Shown: in pieces, positions 1-5,518 of the stretch | How the letters are laid out: every line of letters begins with the position of its first letter | Numbering within the stretch: the first letter of the stretch is position 1 | NCBI GenBank assembly: GCA_036507855.1 | Contig: DATCIJ010000233.1 | Coordinates: forward strand, 1-7,471 | Direction of reading: 5' to 3' | Origin: JABWBJ01 sp036507855 | GTDB taxonomy: Bacteria > Gemmatimonadota > Gemmatimonadetes > Gemmatimonadales > Gemmatimonadaceae | Length of the DNA stretch: 7,471 bases | Notes under the pieces: model-generated | Told to the model about the DNA's origin: nothing | Databases searched by the model: none | The model's input: only the letters and a program-made list of their open reading frames with translations | Program-made: the position numbers and the translations under genes

Positions 1-126
1 CATCGCACCTGGAACCGCCCCGACGCGGCGGAACTGGCGAAGCTGTACGGCATGGTCGCGCCGAACTACGCCGCCGTTGCGGAGAGCTATCAGAGGGCGC
101 AGGAAGCCGCCGCGCAGAAGAAGTAG
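1..126 (+). CDS. C-terminal end of an unidentified protein (5' end outside window)
   Basis: Reading from base 1, an open frame of 41 codons ends at TAG (124-126). The visible tail is hydrophilic, rich in Ala, Gln and Lys, contains a LAKLYGMVAPNYAAVAESY stretch and ends in AAAQKK, which suggests an amphipathic or coiled C-terminal helix. Codon use is GC-rich like that of the next gene. The following amidohydrolase starts 14 bases after the stop, so the two are probably co-transcribed. I do not recognise the family from this fragment and assign no function. Confidence 0.6.
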   Translation, partial: HRTWNRPDAAELAKLYGMVAPNYAAVAESYQRAQEAAAQKK

Positions 127-140
127 GTCCGCACCGTGCG

Positions 141-1958
141 ATGAGCGGGCACTGGCAACGCCGGGATGTGATCAAGGCCCTCGCCGCGGGGTCCGCGTGC
201 GCCGTGCTGGGAAAAGGCAGGGCGGCGTCCGCCGCGGCGACGGCTCCGACGCTCATCGTCATTAACGGCCGGGTCGCCACGCTCGATCCGTCAAGCCCCA
301 ATGCCTCGGCCGTCGCGATCACCAACGGCCGCTTTGCTGCGGTCGGCGATGACGCAGAGATCATGCGGCGCGCCGTTTCGGACACGAAGGTGATCGACGC
401 GGGCGGCCGGCGCGTGATTCCCGGATTGATGGACAGCCACACGCACGTGATTCGCGGCGGCCTCAACTACAACATGGAGCTGCGCTGGGACGGCGTTCCT
501 TCGCTCGCCGAAGCCATGCGCATGCTCAGGGAACAGGCGCTGCGCACGCCACCCCCGCAGTGGCTGCGCGTCGTCGGTGGTTTCAACGAGTATCAGTTCG
601 CCGAGAAGCGCCTGCCCACGCTCGCGGAGCTCAATGCAGCGGCGCCCGACACGCCCGTGTTCATCCTGCGTCTGTACGACCGCGCGTTGCTCAATCGCGC
701 CGCGCTCCTCGCCGCCGGAATCACGAAGCACACGCCGGATCCACCTGGCAGCCTCATCGAGCGCGACCGGCACGGAGTGCCGACGGGAATGCTGGTCGCG
801 AAGCCGAATGCGACGCTCCTCTATGCGACGCTCGCCAAGGGCCCGAAGCTCCCGCTCGAAGACCAAATGAATTCGACCCGGCACTTCATGCGCGAGCTGA
901 ACCGTCTCGGCGTGACCTCGGTGATCGATGCCGGGGGCGGCTTCCAGAATTACCCGCAGGATTACGAAGTGGTCGAGCGCCTCGCGCGCGCGAACCAGCT
1001 GACGGTACGAATCGCCTATAACCTCTTCCCTCAGAAGCCGGGAGACGAGCTCGCGGACTTCCAGGGTTGGGCGAAGATCGTGAGGCCGGGGCAGGGCAAC
1101 GACTGGTACCGGCACAACGGCGCGGGTGAGATGCTCGTGTACTCCGCGGCCGACTACGAGGACTTTCGCGAACCGCGCCCCGAGATGCCGCCGAACATGG
1201 AAGAGGACCTCGAGCGCGTCGTGCGCCACCTGGTGCAGGTGAGATGGCCGTTCCGGATGCACGCGACCTACGACCAGACGATCAGCCGGGCGCTCGATGT
1301 GTTCGAGCGGGTGAATCGCGACGTGCCGCTGAATCGCGCGCACTGGTTCTTTGATCATGCGGAAACCATCTCGCCCGCGAACATCGACCGGGTGAAGGCA
1401 TTGGGCGGCGGAATCGCCGTGCAGCACCGTATGGCCTATCAGGGCGAGGATTTCGCTAAACGGTACGGCGCGAAGCTAACCGCCGAAGCGCCGCCGCTCC
1501 GGCGGATACTCGAGGCGGGAGTCCCGCTCGGCGCGGGCACCGATGCCACGCGCGTGGCAAGCTACAACCCCTGGGTTTCGCTGCACTGGCTGATCACGGG
1601 CCGGACGATCGGCGGGTCGGCGATGTATCCCCGGCAAAACCGGTTCGACCGAACGACGGCGCTGCGCCTGTGGACCGAGGCGAACACCTGGTTTTCCAAC
1701 GAGGAAGGCAAGAAAGGCCTGATCAAGGTCGGGCAGCTCGCCGATCTGGCGATACTCTCCGCGGACTACATGACCGTTCCCGAGGAGGAGATCAAGGGCC
1801 TCACTTCGGTCCTCACGTTGCTTGGCGGCAACATCGTTCATGCCGGGGGACCGTTTTGCGAGCTCTCGCCGCCGCTGCCCGCCGCCAGTCCCGACTGGTC
1901 GCCCGCAAATGCCCCGATACCACGGTGCAATCGAAATTCTGGCGCACTCCTGCTGTGA
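141..1958 (+). CDS. Exported YtcJ-type metal-dependent amidohydrolase (Amidohydrolase_3 family)
   Basis: A 605-residue protein, close to the usual length for YtcJ-like amidohydrolases, a family that includes N-substituted formamide deformylase. Residues 7-12 (RRDVIK) followed by an Ala-rich segment and possible AxA cleavage sites near 29-35 look like a Tat signal peptide, so it may act in the periplasm. The beta-sandwich segment LIVINGRVATLD (38-49) precedes the metal-binding HxH (H100, H102 in MDSHTH). Further expected ligands are H374 (RMHATYD), H406 (FFDHAE) and D468 (GTDAT). It should hydrolyse an amide or other C-N bond at a metal centre; the substrate is unknown. The ATG at 141 has no good Shine-Dalgarno sequence and may depend on coupling to the upstream gene. 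The last ~15 residues depart from what I expect of the family and may reflect a frameshift (see findings). The family call is strong, the substrate open. Confidence 0.9.
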   Translation: MSGHWQRRDVIKALAAGSACAVLGKGRAASAAATAPTLIVINGRVATLDPSSPNASAVAITNGRFAAVGDDAEIMRRAVSDTKVIDAGGRRVIPGLMDSHTHVIRGGLNYNMELRWDGVPSLAEAMRMLREQALRTPPPQWLRVVGGFNEYQFAEKRLPTLAELNAAAPDTPVFILRLYDRALLNRAALLAAGITKHTPDPPGSLIERDRHGVPTGMLVAKPNATLLYATLAKGPKLPLEDQMNSTRHFMRELNRLGVTSVIDAGGGFQNYPQDYEVVERLARANQLTVRIAYNLFPQKPGDELADFQGWAKIVRPGQGNDWYRHNGAGEMLVYSAADYEDFREPRPEMPPNMEEDLERVVRHLVQVRWPFRMHATYDQTISRALDVFERVNRDVPLNRAHWFFDHAETISPANIDRVKALGGGIAVQHRMAYQGEDFAKRYGAKLTAEAPPLRRILEAGVPLGAGTDATRVASYNPWVSLHWLITGRTIGGSAMYPRQNRFDRTTALRLWTEANTWFSNEEGKKGLIKVGQLADLAILSADYMTVPEEEIKGLTSVLTLLGGNIVHAGGPFCELSPPLPAASPDWSPANAPIPRCNRNSGALLL

Positions 1959-1985
1959 TCTCTCACGCGTGGATGGAGATAGCAC

Positions 1986-2744
1986 ATGAAGATCGTGGTC
2001 ATCGGCGGCACCGGCCTGATCGGATCGAAGCTCGTGACGGTTCTTCGCCAGCGGGGTCAGGAAGTCCTTGCGGCTTCGCCAAACTCGGGCGTCAATACGC
2101 TCACCGGTGAAGGACTGGCAGCAGCGCTCGCCGGCGCCCAGGTCGTGGTGGACGTGACGAACTCGCCTTCGCTCGAAGGCGCCGCCGCCAAGGAGTTCTT
2201 CGAAACATCGAGCCGCAATCTGCTGGCTGCCGAAGCGGCGGCGGGCGTGCAGCATCACGTCGTGCTGTCGATCGTCGGCACGGACCGGCTTCCGGATAGC
2301 GGGTACTTCCTGGCGAAACTCGCCCAGGAGCGCCTGGTGAAGGCCTCCGGGAGGCCCTACACGATCCTGCGCTCCACGCAGTTCTTCGAGTTCATGAGCC
2401 GAATCGGCGATTCATTCAGCGACGGAGAGACAGTTCGCGCCTCACCGGCCCTGGTGCAGCCGATCGTGTCCGACGATACCGTGGCTGCATTGGCGGATAT
2501 CACGCTCGGGCCGCCGGCGAACGCCACGGTCGAGGTGGCCGGGCCCGAGAAATTCCGGCTCGACGAACTGATCCGCCGGGTTTTCCGCGCCAGCAACGAT
2601 CCGCGCAAGGTGACGGCCGACAGTCACGCCCGCTACTTCGGTGCGGAGCTGAACGATCAGTCCCTCATGCCGGGGCGCAATCCGCGTCTCGGCTCGACGC
2701 GGTTCGAAACCTGGCTCGCCGGCACGGCGTCCGCGAAGCCATGA
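1986..2744 (+). CDS. NmrA-like / atypical SDR NAD(P)-binding oxidoreductase
   Basis: A 252-residue protein with an N-terminal Rossmann fold: the glycine motif GGTGLIG lies at 7-13 right after the first strand, typical of atypical short-chain dehydrogenases such as NmrA-like proteins and NAD(P)H-binding azoreductase-like enzymes. A YxxxK pair (Y107, K111 in YFLAK) lies where the SDR catalytic pair is expected, after the strand HVVLSIVG. RPYTILRSTQFFEF (123-136) is a characteristic family segment. It probably binds NADP(H), but the substrate is not evident. GGAG at 1975-1978, seven bases before the ATG, supports the start. It lies 27 bases after the amidohydrolase stop, and its TGA overlaps the next ATG, so it is an operon member. 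A redox-sensing rather than catalytic role, as in NmrA itself, cannot be excluded. Confidence 0.88.
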   Translation: MKIVVIGGTGLIGSKLVTVLRQRGQEVLAASPNSGVNTLTGEGLAAALAGAQVVVDVTNSPSLEGAAAKEFFETSSRNLLAAEAAAGVQHHVVLSIVGTDRLPDSGYFLAKLAQERLVKASGRPYTILRSTQFFEFMSRIGDSFSDGETVRASPALVQPIVSDDTVAALADITLGPPANATVEVAGPEKFRLDELIRRVFRASNDPRKVTADSHARYFGAELNDQSLMPGRNPRLGSTRFETWLAGTASAKP

Positions 2745-3106
2745 AACTCTGCCTCGATCCGTATGACGTCGCGCCACGGGACGTCACCGCCGAGTCCCTC
2801 GCGCTCGCCGGGTGGTACGACTCCCAGCCGGCGATCCGGCGCCTGTGGGGTATCCGGGAAGCGGAAAGACTTCGGGTCATCATTGCGATCGAGCCGACTC
2901 TCGATGGCGACGACGTCTACCCAGCCTGGTTCGCGAACATCGACGTCCGGGCCAGTGAGCTTCGCCGGTCCACGGGGAGCCAGGTCCAGCTCGAACTCAT
3001 CCAGGAGTCTCGTTGCGGCGGCATCGAGATCGAAGACGACGGCGTCATCATCGCGGACCTGTTCTGGCGGGACGCGACAGTCAATCTGCCCAACGAGGTG
3101 CTCTAG
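2741..3106 (+). CDS. Conserved-looking small acidic protein of unknown function
   Basis: A 121-residue protein I cannot assign to a named family. It starts in an ATGA overlap with the oxidoreductase stop, and no clear Shine-Dalgarno sequence is visible, which points to translational coupling. It has no signal peptide or membrane segment. The N-terminal half has AGWYDSQPAIRRLWGIREAE (residues 23-42) and then a strand-like segment, LRVIIAIEPTLDGDDVYPAW. The C-terminal half has QVQLELIQE and DGVIIADLFWRD, alternating hydrophobic and acidic residues as in a small alpha/beta domain. The protein is rich in Asp and Glu. No cysteine or histidine cluster suggests a metal site. Its place between an NmrA-like protein and a cupin suggests an accessory role to that operon (inference). 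Base composition matches the neighbours, so it is very likely a real gene. Confidence 0.8.
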   Translation: MKLCLDPYDVAPRDVTAESLALAGWYDSQPAIRRLWGIREAERLRVIIAIEPTLDGDDVYPAWFANIDVRASELRRSTGSQVQLELIQESRCGGIEIEDDGVIIADLFWRDATVNLPNEVL

Positions 3107-3108
3107 CC

Positions 3109-3504
3109 ATGTCTCCTCTTCGAACGATCGTCACGGCGCTCTGCCTCGCGTTCTGTCCGTTCGCCCAGGCGGCGGATGACACGATCGTGACGGCGCTCAT
3201 GTCGAAAGAACTCGGGGACATCGCGGGCAAGGAAGTCCTGATGCTCGTCGTGGAATACCCGCCCGGAGGCGCCGATCCGGTGCATCGCCACGATGCCCAC
3301 GGTTTCATCTACGTCCTGGAAGGCACCGTCGTGATGGGGGTCGCCGGCGGCGAGGAAGTGATCCTGAAGCCGGGACAGTCATTCTATGAGGGACCCGGCG
3401 ACGTGCACTCGGTCGGCCGGAATGCGAGCGCCACTGAGCCGGCGAAATTTCTCGTGCTGCTGCTGAAGAACACGGGCGTCGAGCCCGTGCTGCCCGCCCA
3501 CTAG
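3109..3504 (+). CDS. Secreted single-domain cupin protein
   Basis: A 131-residue cupin. Residues 1-21 form a Sec signal peptide (hydrophobic ALCLAFCPF, cleavage after AQA), so the mature protein is periplasmic or secreted. Cupin motif 1 is seen as HRHDAHGFIYVLEG (59-72) with H59 and H61, and motif 2 as PGQSFYEGPGDVHSVGRN (88-105) with H100. Together they give a three-histidine metal site. The Glu usual in motif 1 is replaced by Gly65, with His64 next to it. Some small cupins keep a HRHxAHxFVYVLEG pattern, so this looks like a recognised subgroup rather than decay. GAGG at 3095-3098 lies ten bases before the ATG. The start at 3109 was preferred over an earlier in-frame ATG (3013) because it gives a clean signal peptide and only a 2-base gap from the previous gene. 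Function, catalytic or sugar/ligand-binding, is unknown. Confidence 0.88.
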   Translation: MSPLRTIVTALCLAFCPFAQAADDTIVTALMSKELGDIAGKEVLMLVVEYPPGGADPVHRHDAHGFIYVLEGTVVMGVAGGEEVILKPGQSFYEGPGDVHSVGRNASATEPAKFLVLLLKNTGVEPVLPAH

Positions 3505-4019
3505 CCGGCCGAGGCTTTGCTCTTTCGAACCGGCAGCGTCCAGTCGGGCCGGACGAAATGGCAGGTGTAGCCGAAGGGATTGCGCTGGAGGTAATCCTGG
3601 TGCTCGGGCTCGGCCTCCCAAAAGTCGCCCGCCGGTGCCACCTCGGTCACGGCCTTGCCGGGCCAGAGCCCGGATGCGTCCACGTCCGCGATCGTGTCCT
3701 CGGCGATGCGGCGCTGCTCGTCGGTTGTGTAGAAGATGGCCGACCGGTAGCTTGAACCAGTGTCATTTCCCTGGCGATTGCGCGTGCTCGGGTCGTGAAT
3801 CTGGAAGAAGAACTCGAGGATCTTCCGGAAACTGATCCGGGCGGGGTCGAAGAGGATCTCGACCGCCTCGGCATGCGCTCCGTGATTCCGATAGGTCGCA
3901 TTCGGCGTGTTGCCGCCCGAGTACCCGACCCGCGTGGAGATCACGCCCGGGTATTTGCGGAAAAGGTCCTGCACGCCCCAGAAGCATCCGCCGGCCAGCA
4001 CGGCACGTTCCTCAGTCAT
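3501..4019 (-). CDS. msrA: Peptide-methionine (S)-S-oxide reductase MsrA
   Basis: A 172-residue protein of normal MsrA length. The catalytic motif GCFWG is at 11-15 (nucleophile C12), followed by GYSGGNTPNATYRNHGAHAE and FWEAEPEHQDY. C153 in NPFGYTCHFVRPDW is the probable resolving cysteine; the 141-residue spacing matches, from memory, the Cys13/Cys154 pair of Mycobacterium tuberculosis MsrA. It reduces the S epimer of methionine sulfoxide in proteins using thioredoxin and has no signal peptide, so it acts in the cytoplasm. Its ATG overlaps the msrB stop (ATGA at 4019-4016), and GAGG at 4030-4027 inside msrB gives a ribosome site seven bases upstream. Its stop shares the CTAG at 3501-3504 with the convergent cupin gene. 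Confidence 0.97.
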   Translation of the reverse strand: MTEERAVLAGGCFWGVQDLFRKYPGVISTRVGYSGGNTPNATYRNHGAHAEAVEILFDPARISFRKILEFFFQIHDPSTRNRQGNDTGSSYRSAIFYTTDEQRRIAEDTIADVDASGLWPGKAVTEVAPAGDFWEAEPEHQDYLQRNPFGYTCHFVRPDWTLPVRKSKASAG

Positions 4020-4465
4020 GACCTTTCCTCCACCTGGTCCAGATAGGCCCCGTAACCTTCGGCTTCCATTTCATCCCGATGGATGAATCGCAGCGAGGCC
4101 GAGTTGATGCAGTAGCGCAATCCGCCGCGATCCTCGGGACCGTCGTGGAAGACGTGGCCGAGATGGCTGTCGCCGTGTGTCGAGCGCACTTCCGTGCGGA
4201 TCATGCCATATGACCTGTCCGTCAATTCGTTGACGTTCGCGGGCACGATCGGCTTGGTGAAGCTCGGCCAGCCGCAGCCCGATTCGAACTTGTCGGACGA
4301 GGCGAACAGTGGCTCGCCCGATACGATGTCCACGTAGATGCCCGGCTCCTCGTTGTGCAGGTACTCTCCAGTCCCGGGGCTTTCGGTAGCCCCCTCCTGC
4401 GTCACGCGGTACTGCTCCCGAGTCAGCCCTGCGATGGCTTCGGGTTTCCTGGCGAACTTGGGCAT
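4016..4465 (-). CDS. msrB: Peptide-methionine (R)-S-oxide reductase MsrB, zinc-less form
   Basis: A 149-residue protein reducing the R epimer of methionine sulfoxide. Family motifs: TGEYLHNEEPGIY (32-44), SGCGWPSF (62-69), DSHLGHVFHDGP (99-110) and RYCINSASLRF (117-127). C119 is the catalytic cysteine and C64 is a candidate resolving cysteine, as in the PilB MsrB domain. Both CxxC zinc motifs are absent: DIVSG (46-50) and STHG (95-98) stand where Cys pairs occur in zinc-binding MsrB. The frame is open far upstream, but the start at 4465 is fixed by a strong AGGAGG seven bases before the ATG and by family length. The gene is first in a two-gene unit with msrA, joined by a four-base overlap. 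No signal peptide is present, so it should be cytoplasmic. Confidence 0.96.
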   Translation of the reverse strand: MPKFARKPEAIAGLTREQYRVTQEGATESPGTGEYLHNEEPGIYVDIVSGEPLFASSDKFESGCGWPSFTKPIVPANVNELTDRSYGMIRTEVRSTHGDSHLGHVFHDGPEDRGGLRYCINSASLRFIHRDEMEAEGYGAYLDQVEERS

Positions 4466-4472
4466 TGCCTCT

Positions 4473-4478
4473 CCTCCT
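4473..4478 (-). promoter_or_regulatory. Shine-Dalgarno sequence of msrB
   Basis: On the minus strand this reads AGGAGG, a perfect anti-16S match, seven bases before the ATG at 4465. It decides the msrB start against a longer in-frame reading that begins at 4660 and would run through the intergenic dyads. Confidence 0.85.
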
Positions 4479-4525
4479 GGCGGCGAAATGGCGCAATCGA
4501 TGCTGCGCGTCCCGCCCATCTGAGG

Positions 4526-4539
4526 CCATTGCACAATGG
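4526..4539. promoter_or_regulatory. Inverted repeat CCATTG-CA-CAATGG (possible operator)
   Basis: Six-base perfect arms are separated by two bases, in the divergent gap between msrB and the response regulator, about 60 bases upstream of msrB. On the minus strand a TTGATA (4545-4540) flanks it and could be a -35 box, but the -10 at the right distance (CAGATG) is poor, so a promoter here is only tentative. The symmetry is seen directly; an operator role is inferred. Confidence 0.4.
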
Positions 4540-4555
4540 TATCAAGGCGGCGCCC

Positions 4556-4567
4556 ACACCATGGTGT
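4556..4567. promoter_or_regulatory. Perfect 12-base palindrome ACACCATGGTGT (possible operator)
   Basis: A perfect palindrome with no spacer, in the middle of the msrB/response-regulator gap and 53 bases upstream of the proposed regulator start. Its centre is 29 bases from the centre of the preceding dyad, close to three helical turns, so both sites would face the same side of DNA. The symmetry is direct; function is inferred. Confidence 0.45.
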
Positions 4568-4573
4568 CGGTTC

Positions 4574-4597
4574 GGCACCCCCCATTTGGGGTGTGCC
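4574..4597. promoter_or_regulatory. Ten-base-pair stem with four-base loop (operator or leader hairpin)
   Basis: GGCACCCCCC pairs with GGGGTGTGCC with one mismatch (C4579/T4592) around an ATTT loop. It lies 22 bases before the proposed regulator ATG. It could be a binding site, or in RNA a stable hairpin near the start of the regulator message. No run of T follows on either strand, so an intrinsic terminator is unlikely. Confidence 0.45.
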
Positions 4598-4619
4598 GGG
4601 CGGGTTGGCGGGGCGGACG

Positions 4620-5321
4620 ATGGATGCAAGGCAAAGCACTTGCTTGGCCGCGGGAGCCACACATGACCTGACGCACGCGAGTCAAGCGCTCGGCTGGCCT
4701 CAGTTTCCTGAAACACCCATCGTGTTCGTTGTCGACAGCGATGCGGCAGTGCGCGAATCGCTGGAGCTTTTGATCCGCTCCGCCGGATGGCGAGCTCAGA
4801 CGCCCGCCTCGGCAGAGGAATTCCTGGCGCATCCGCGCGTGACTGCCCCGAACTGCCTGCTCATGGAGCTGCATCTCCCGGGACTGAGCGGACTCGAGCT
4901 ACAGGAGCGGGTCATCGATCGGACGGAAGTGCCGGTCATCTTCGTGAGCGCCTGCGCCGACATACGGGCAACTGTCCAGGCCATGAAGGCGGGAGCCTGT
5001 GAATTCCTGCTCAAGCCGTTCGTCGGCGACGTGCTGCTGCACGCCATTCGCTACGCCATCGAGCGCAGCCACGCGGCGCTGCGCATGCTGGCCGGGACGC
5101 GGGCCCTCCAGGCGTGCTACGACTCGCTCAGCCGCCGCGAACGCGAGGTCATGGGCCTCGTGGTCTCCGGCTTGTTGAACAAGCAGATCGGGGGCGAACT
5201 CGGCATCTCGGAGATCACGGTGAAAGTGCACCGAGGCCAGGTGATGCGAAAGATGCGGGCGGGATCCCTCGCCGAGCTCGTCCGGATGGCGGTCAGACTC
5301 ACAGCCAGTTCAGCTTCCTGA
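4620..5321 (+). CDS. FixJ/TodT-type LuxR-family response regulator with a degenerate receiver
   Basis: From the ATG at 4620 it is 233 residues: a receiver domain (about 33-145) and a C-terminal LuxR-type HTH (about 167-228). The HTH is intact (SLSRREREVM, LNKQIGGELGISEITVKVHRG), so it should bind DNA. In the receiver, the conserved Lys (K132 in LLKPF) and a Ser (S110) in the Thr/Ser position are kept. However, the phosphoacceptor position reads LLMELHLPG, giving E83 in place of Asp, and the acidic pair is D39-S40 rather than Asp-Asp. It is therefore probably not phosphorylated in the normal way, and Glu may mimic the active form (inference). No histidine kinase is in the window. It is divergent from msrB across a dyad-rich gap. 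The start is uncertain: the frame is open from 4536, 4620 has only a weak GGCGGGGCGG upstream, and family proteins usually have a shorter leader before PIVFVVD, so a non-ATG start downstream is possible. Confidence 0.88.
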   Translation: MDARQSTCLAAGATHDLTHASQALGWPQFPETPIVFVVDSDAAVRESLELLIRSAGWRAQTPASAEEFLAHPRVTAPNCLLMELHLPGLSGLELQERVIDRTEVPVIFVSACADIRATVQAMKAGACEFLLKPFVGDVLLHAIRYAIERSHAALRMLAGTRALQACYDSLSRREREVMGLVVSGLLNKQIGGELGISEITVKVHRGQVMRKMRAGSLAELVRMAVRLTASSAS

Positions 5322-5511
5322 ATCGGACGTACAAGCCCAGGCAGATCGCCAGCATGGCGCCGATCACGATCGCATAGCCGAGGGGCCCTCGCAGCTCGGG
5401 CACGTTCGGCGCGGTCGTTCCGTAGATGCCGGCGATGGCCGCGGGCACGCCCAGGATCGCCGCCCAGGCGGCGAGTTGGCGCGTGAGATCGTGCCGGGGT
5501 GCGCCTTCTTT
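5299..5511 (-). pseudogene. C-terminal remnant of a CorA-type divalent-cation transporter
   Basis: On the minus strand, 64 codons from 5493 to the stop at 5301-5299 encode HDLTRQLAAWAAILGVPAA, a first membrane helix, then IAGIYGTTAPNVPELRGPLG, a second membrane helix, and a basic tail RFRKLNWL. This is the two-helix C-terminus of CorA-family magnesium/cobalt channels. The signature YGMNF loop is degraded to YGTTAP. Homology stops at about 5493; six unrelated codons then lead to an in-frame TGA (5514-5512), and no ATG lies upstream of the first helix, so the cytoplasmic domain is missing. It starts next to the acetamidase stop and overlaps the 3' end of the convergent response regulator by 23 bases. 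It is best read as a gene truncated by a deletion or rearrangement. Apart from this, the 197-base stretch 5322-5518 holds nothing I recognise. Confidence 0.75.
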
Positions 5512-5518
5512 TCAGGCA

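Noticed and set aside
291..1427. Long minus-strand open frame (378 codons) opposite the amidohydrolase
   Set aside because: It is Arg/His-rich with no recognisable domain, lies wholly antisense to a gene with clear family motifs, and is typical of GC-rich shadow frames.
1476..2258. Minus-strand open frame (260 codons) spanning the amidohydrolase/oxidoreductase junction
   Set aside because: No family motifs, and it crosses two well-supported genes on the other strand; a composition artefact.
4574..4597. Intrinsic terminator at the GC-rich hairpin
   Set aside because: No T-run follows on either strand and no gene ends nearby; better viewed as an operator or leader hairpin.
4536..4619. Upstream in-frame extension of the response regulator to the ATG at 4536
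   Set aside because: It would add 28 Pro/Gly/Arg-rich residues unlike any receiver leader and would run through the inverted repeats; no Shine-Dalgarno sequence precedes it.
4466..4660. Upstream in-frame extension of msrB
   Set aside because: The perfect AGGAGG before the ATG at 4465 and normal MsrB length fix the start; the extension covers the divergent promoter region.
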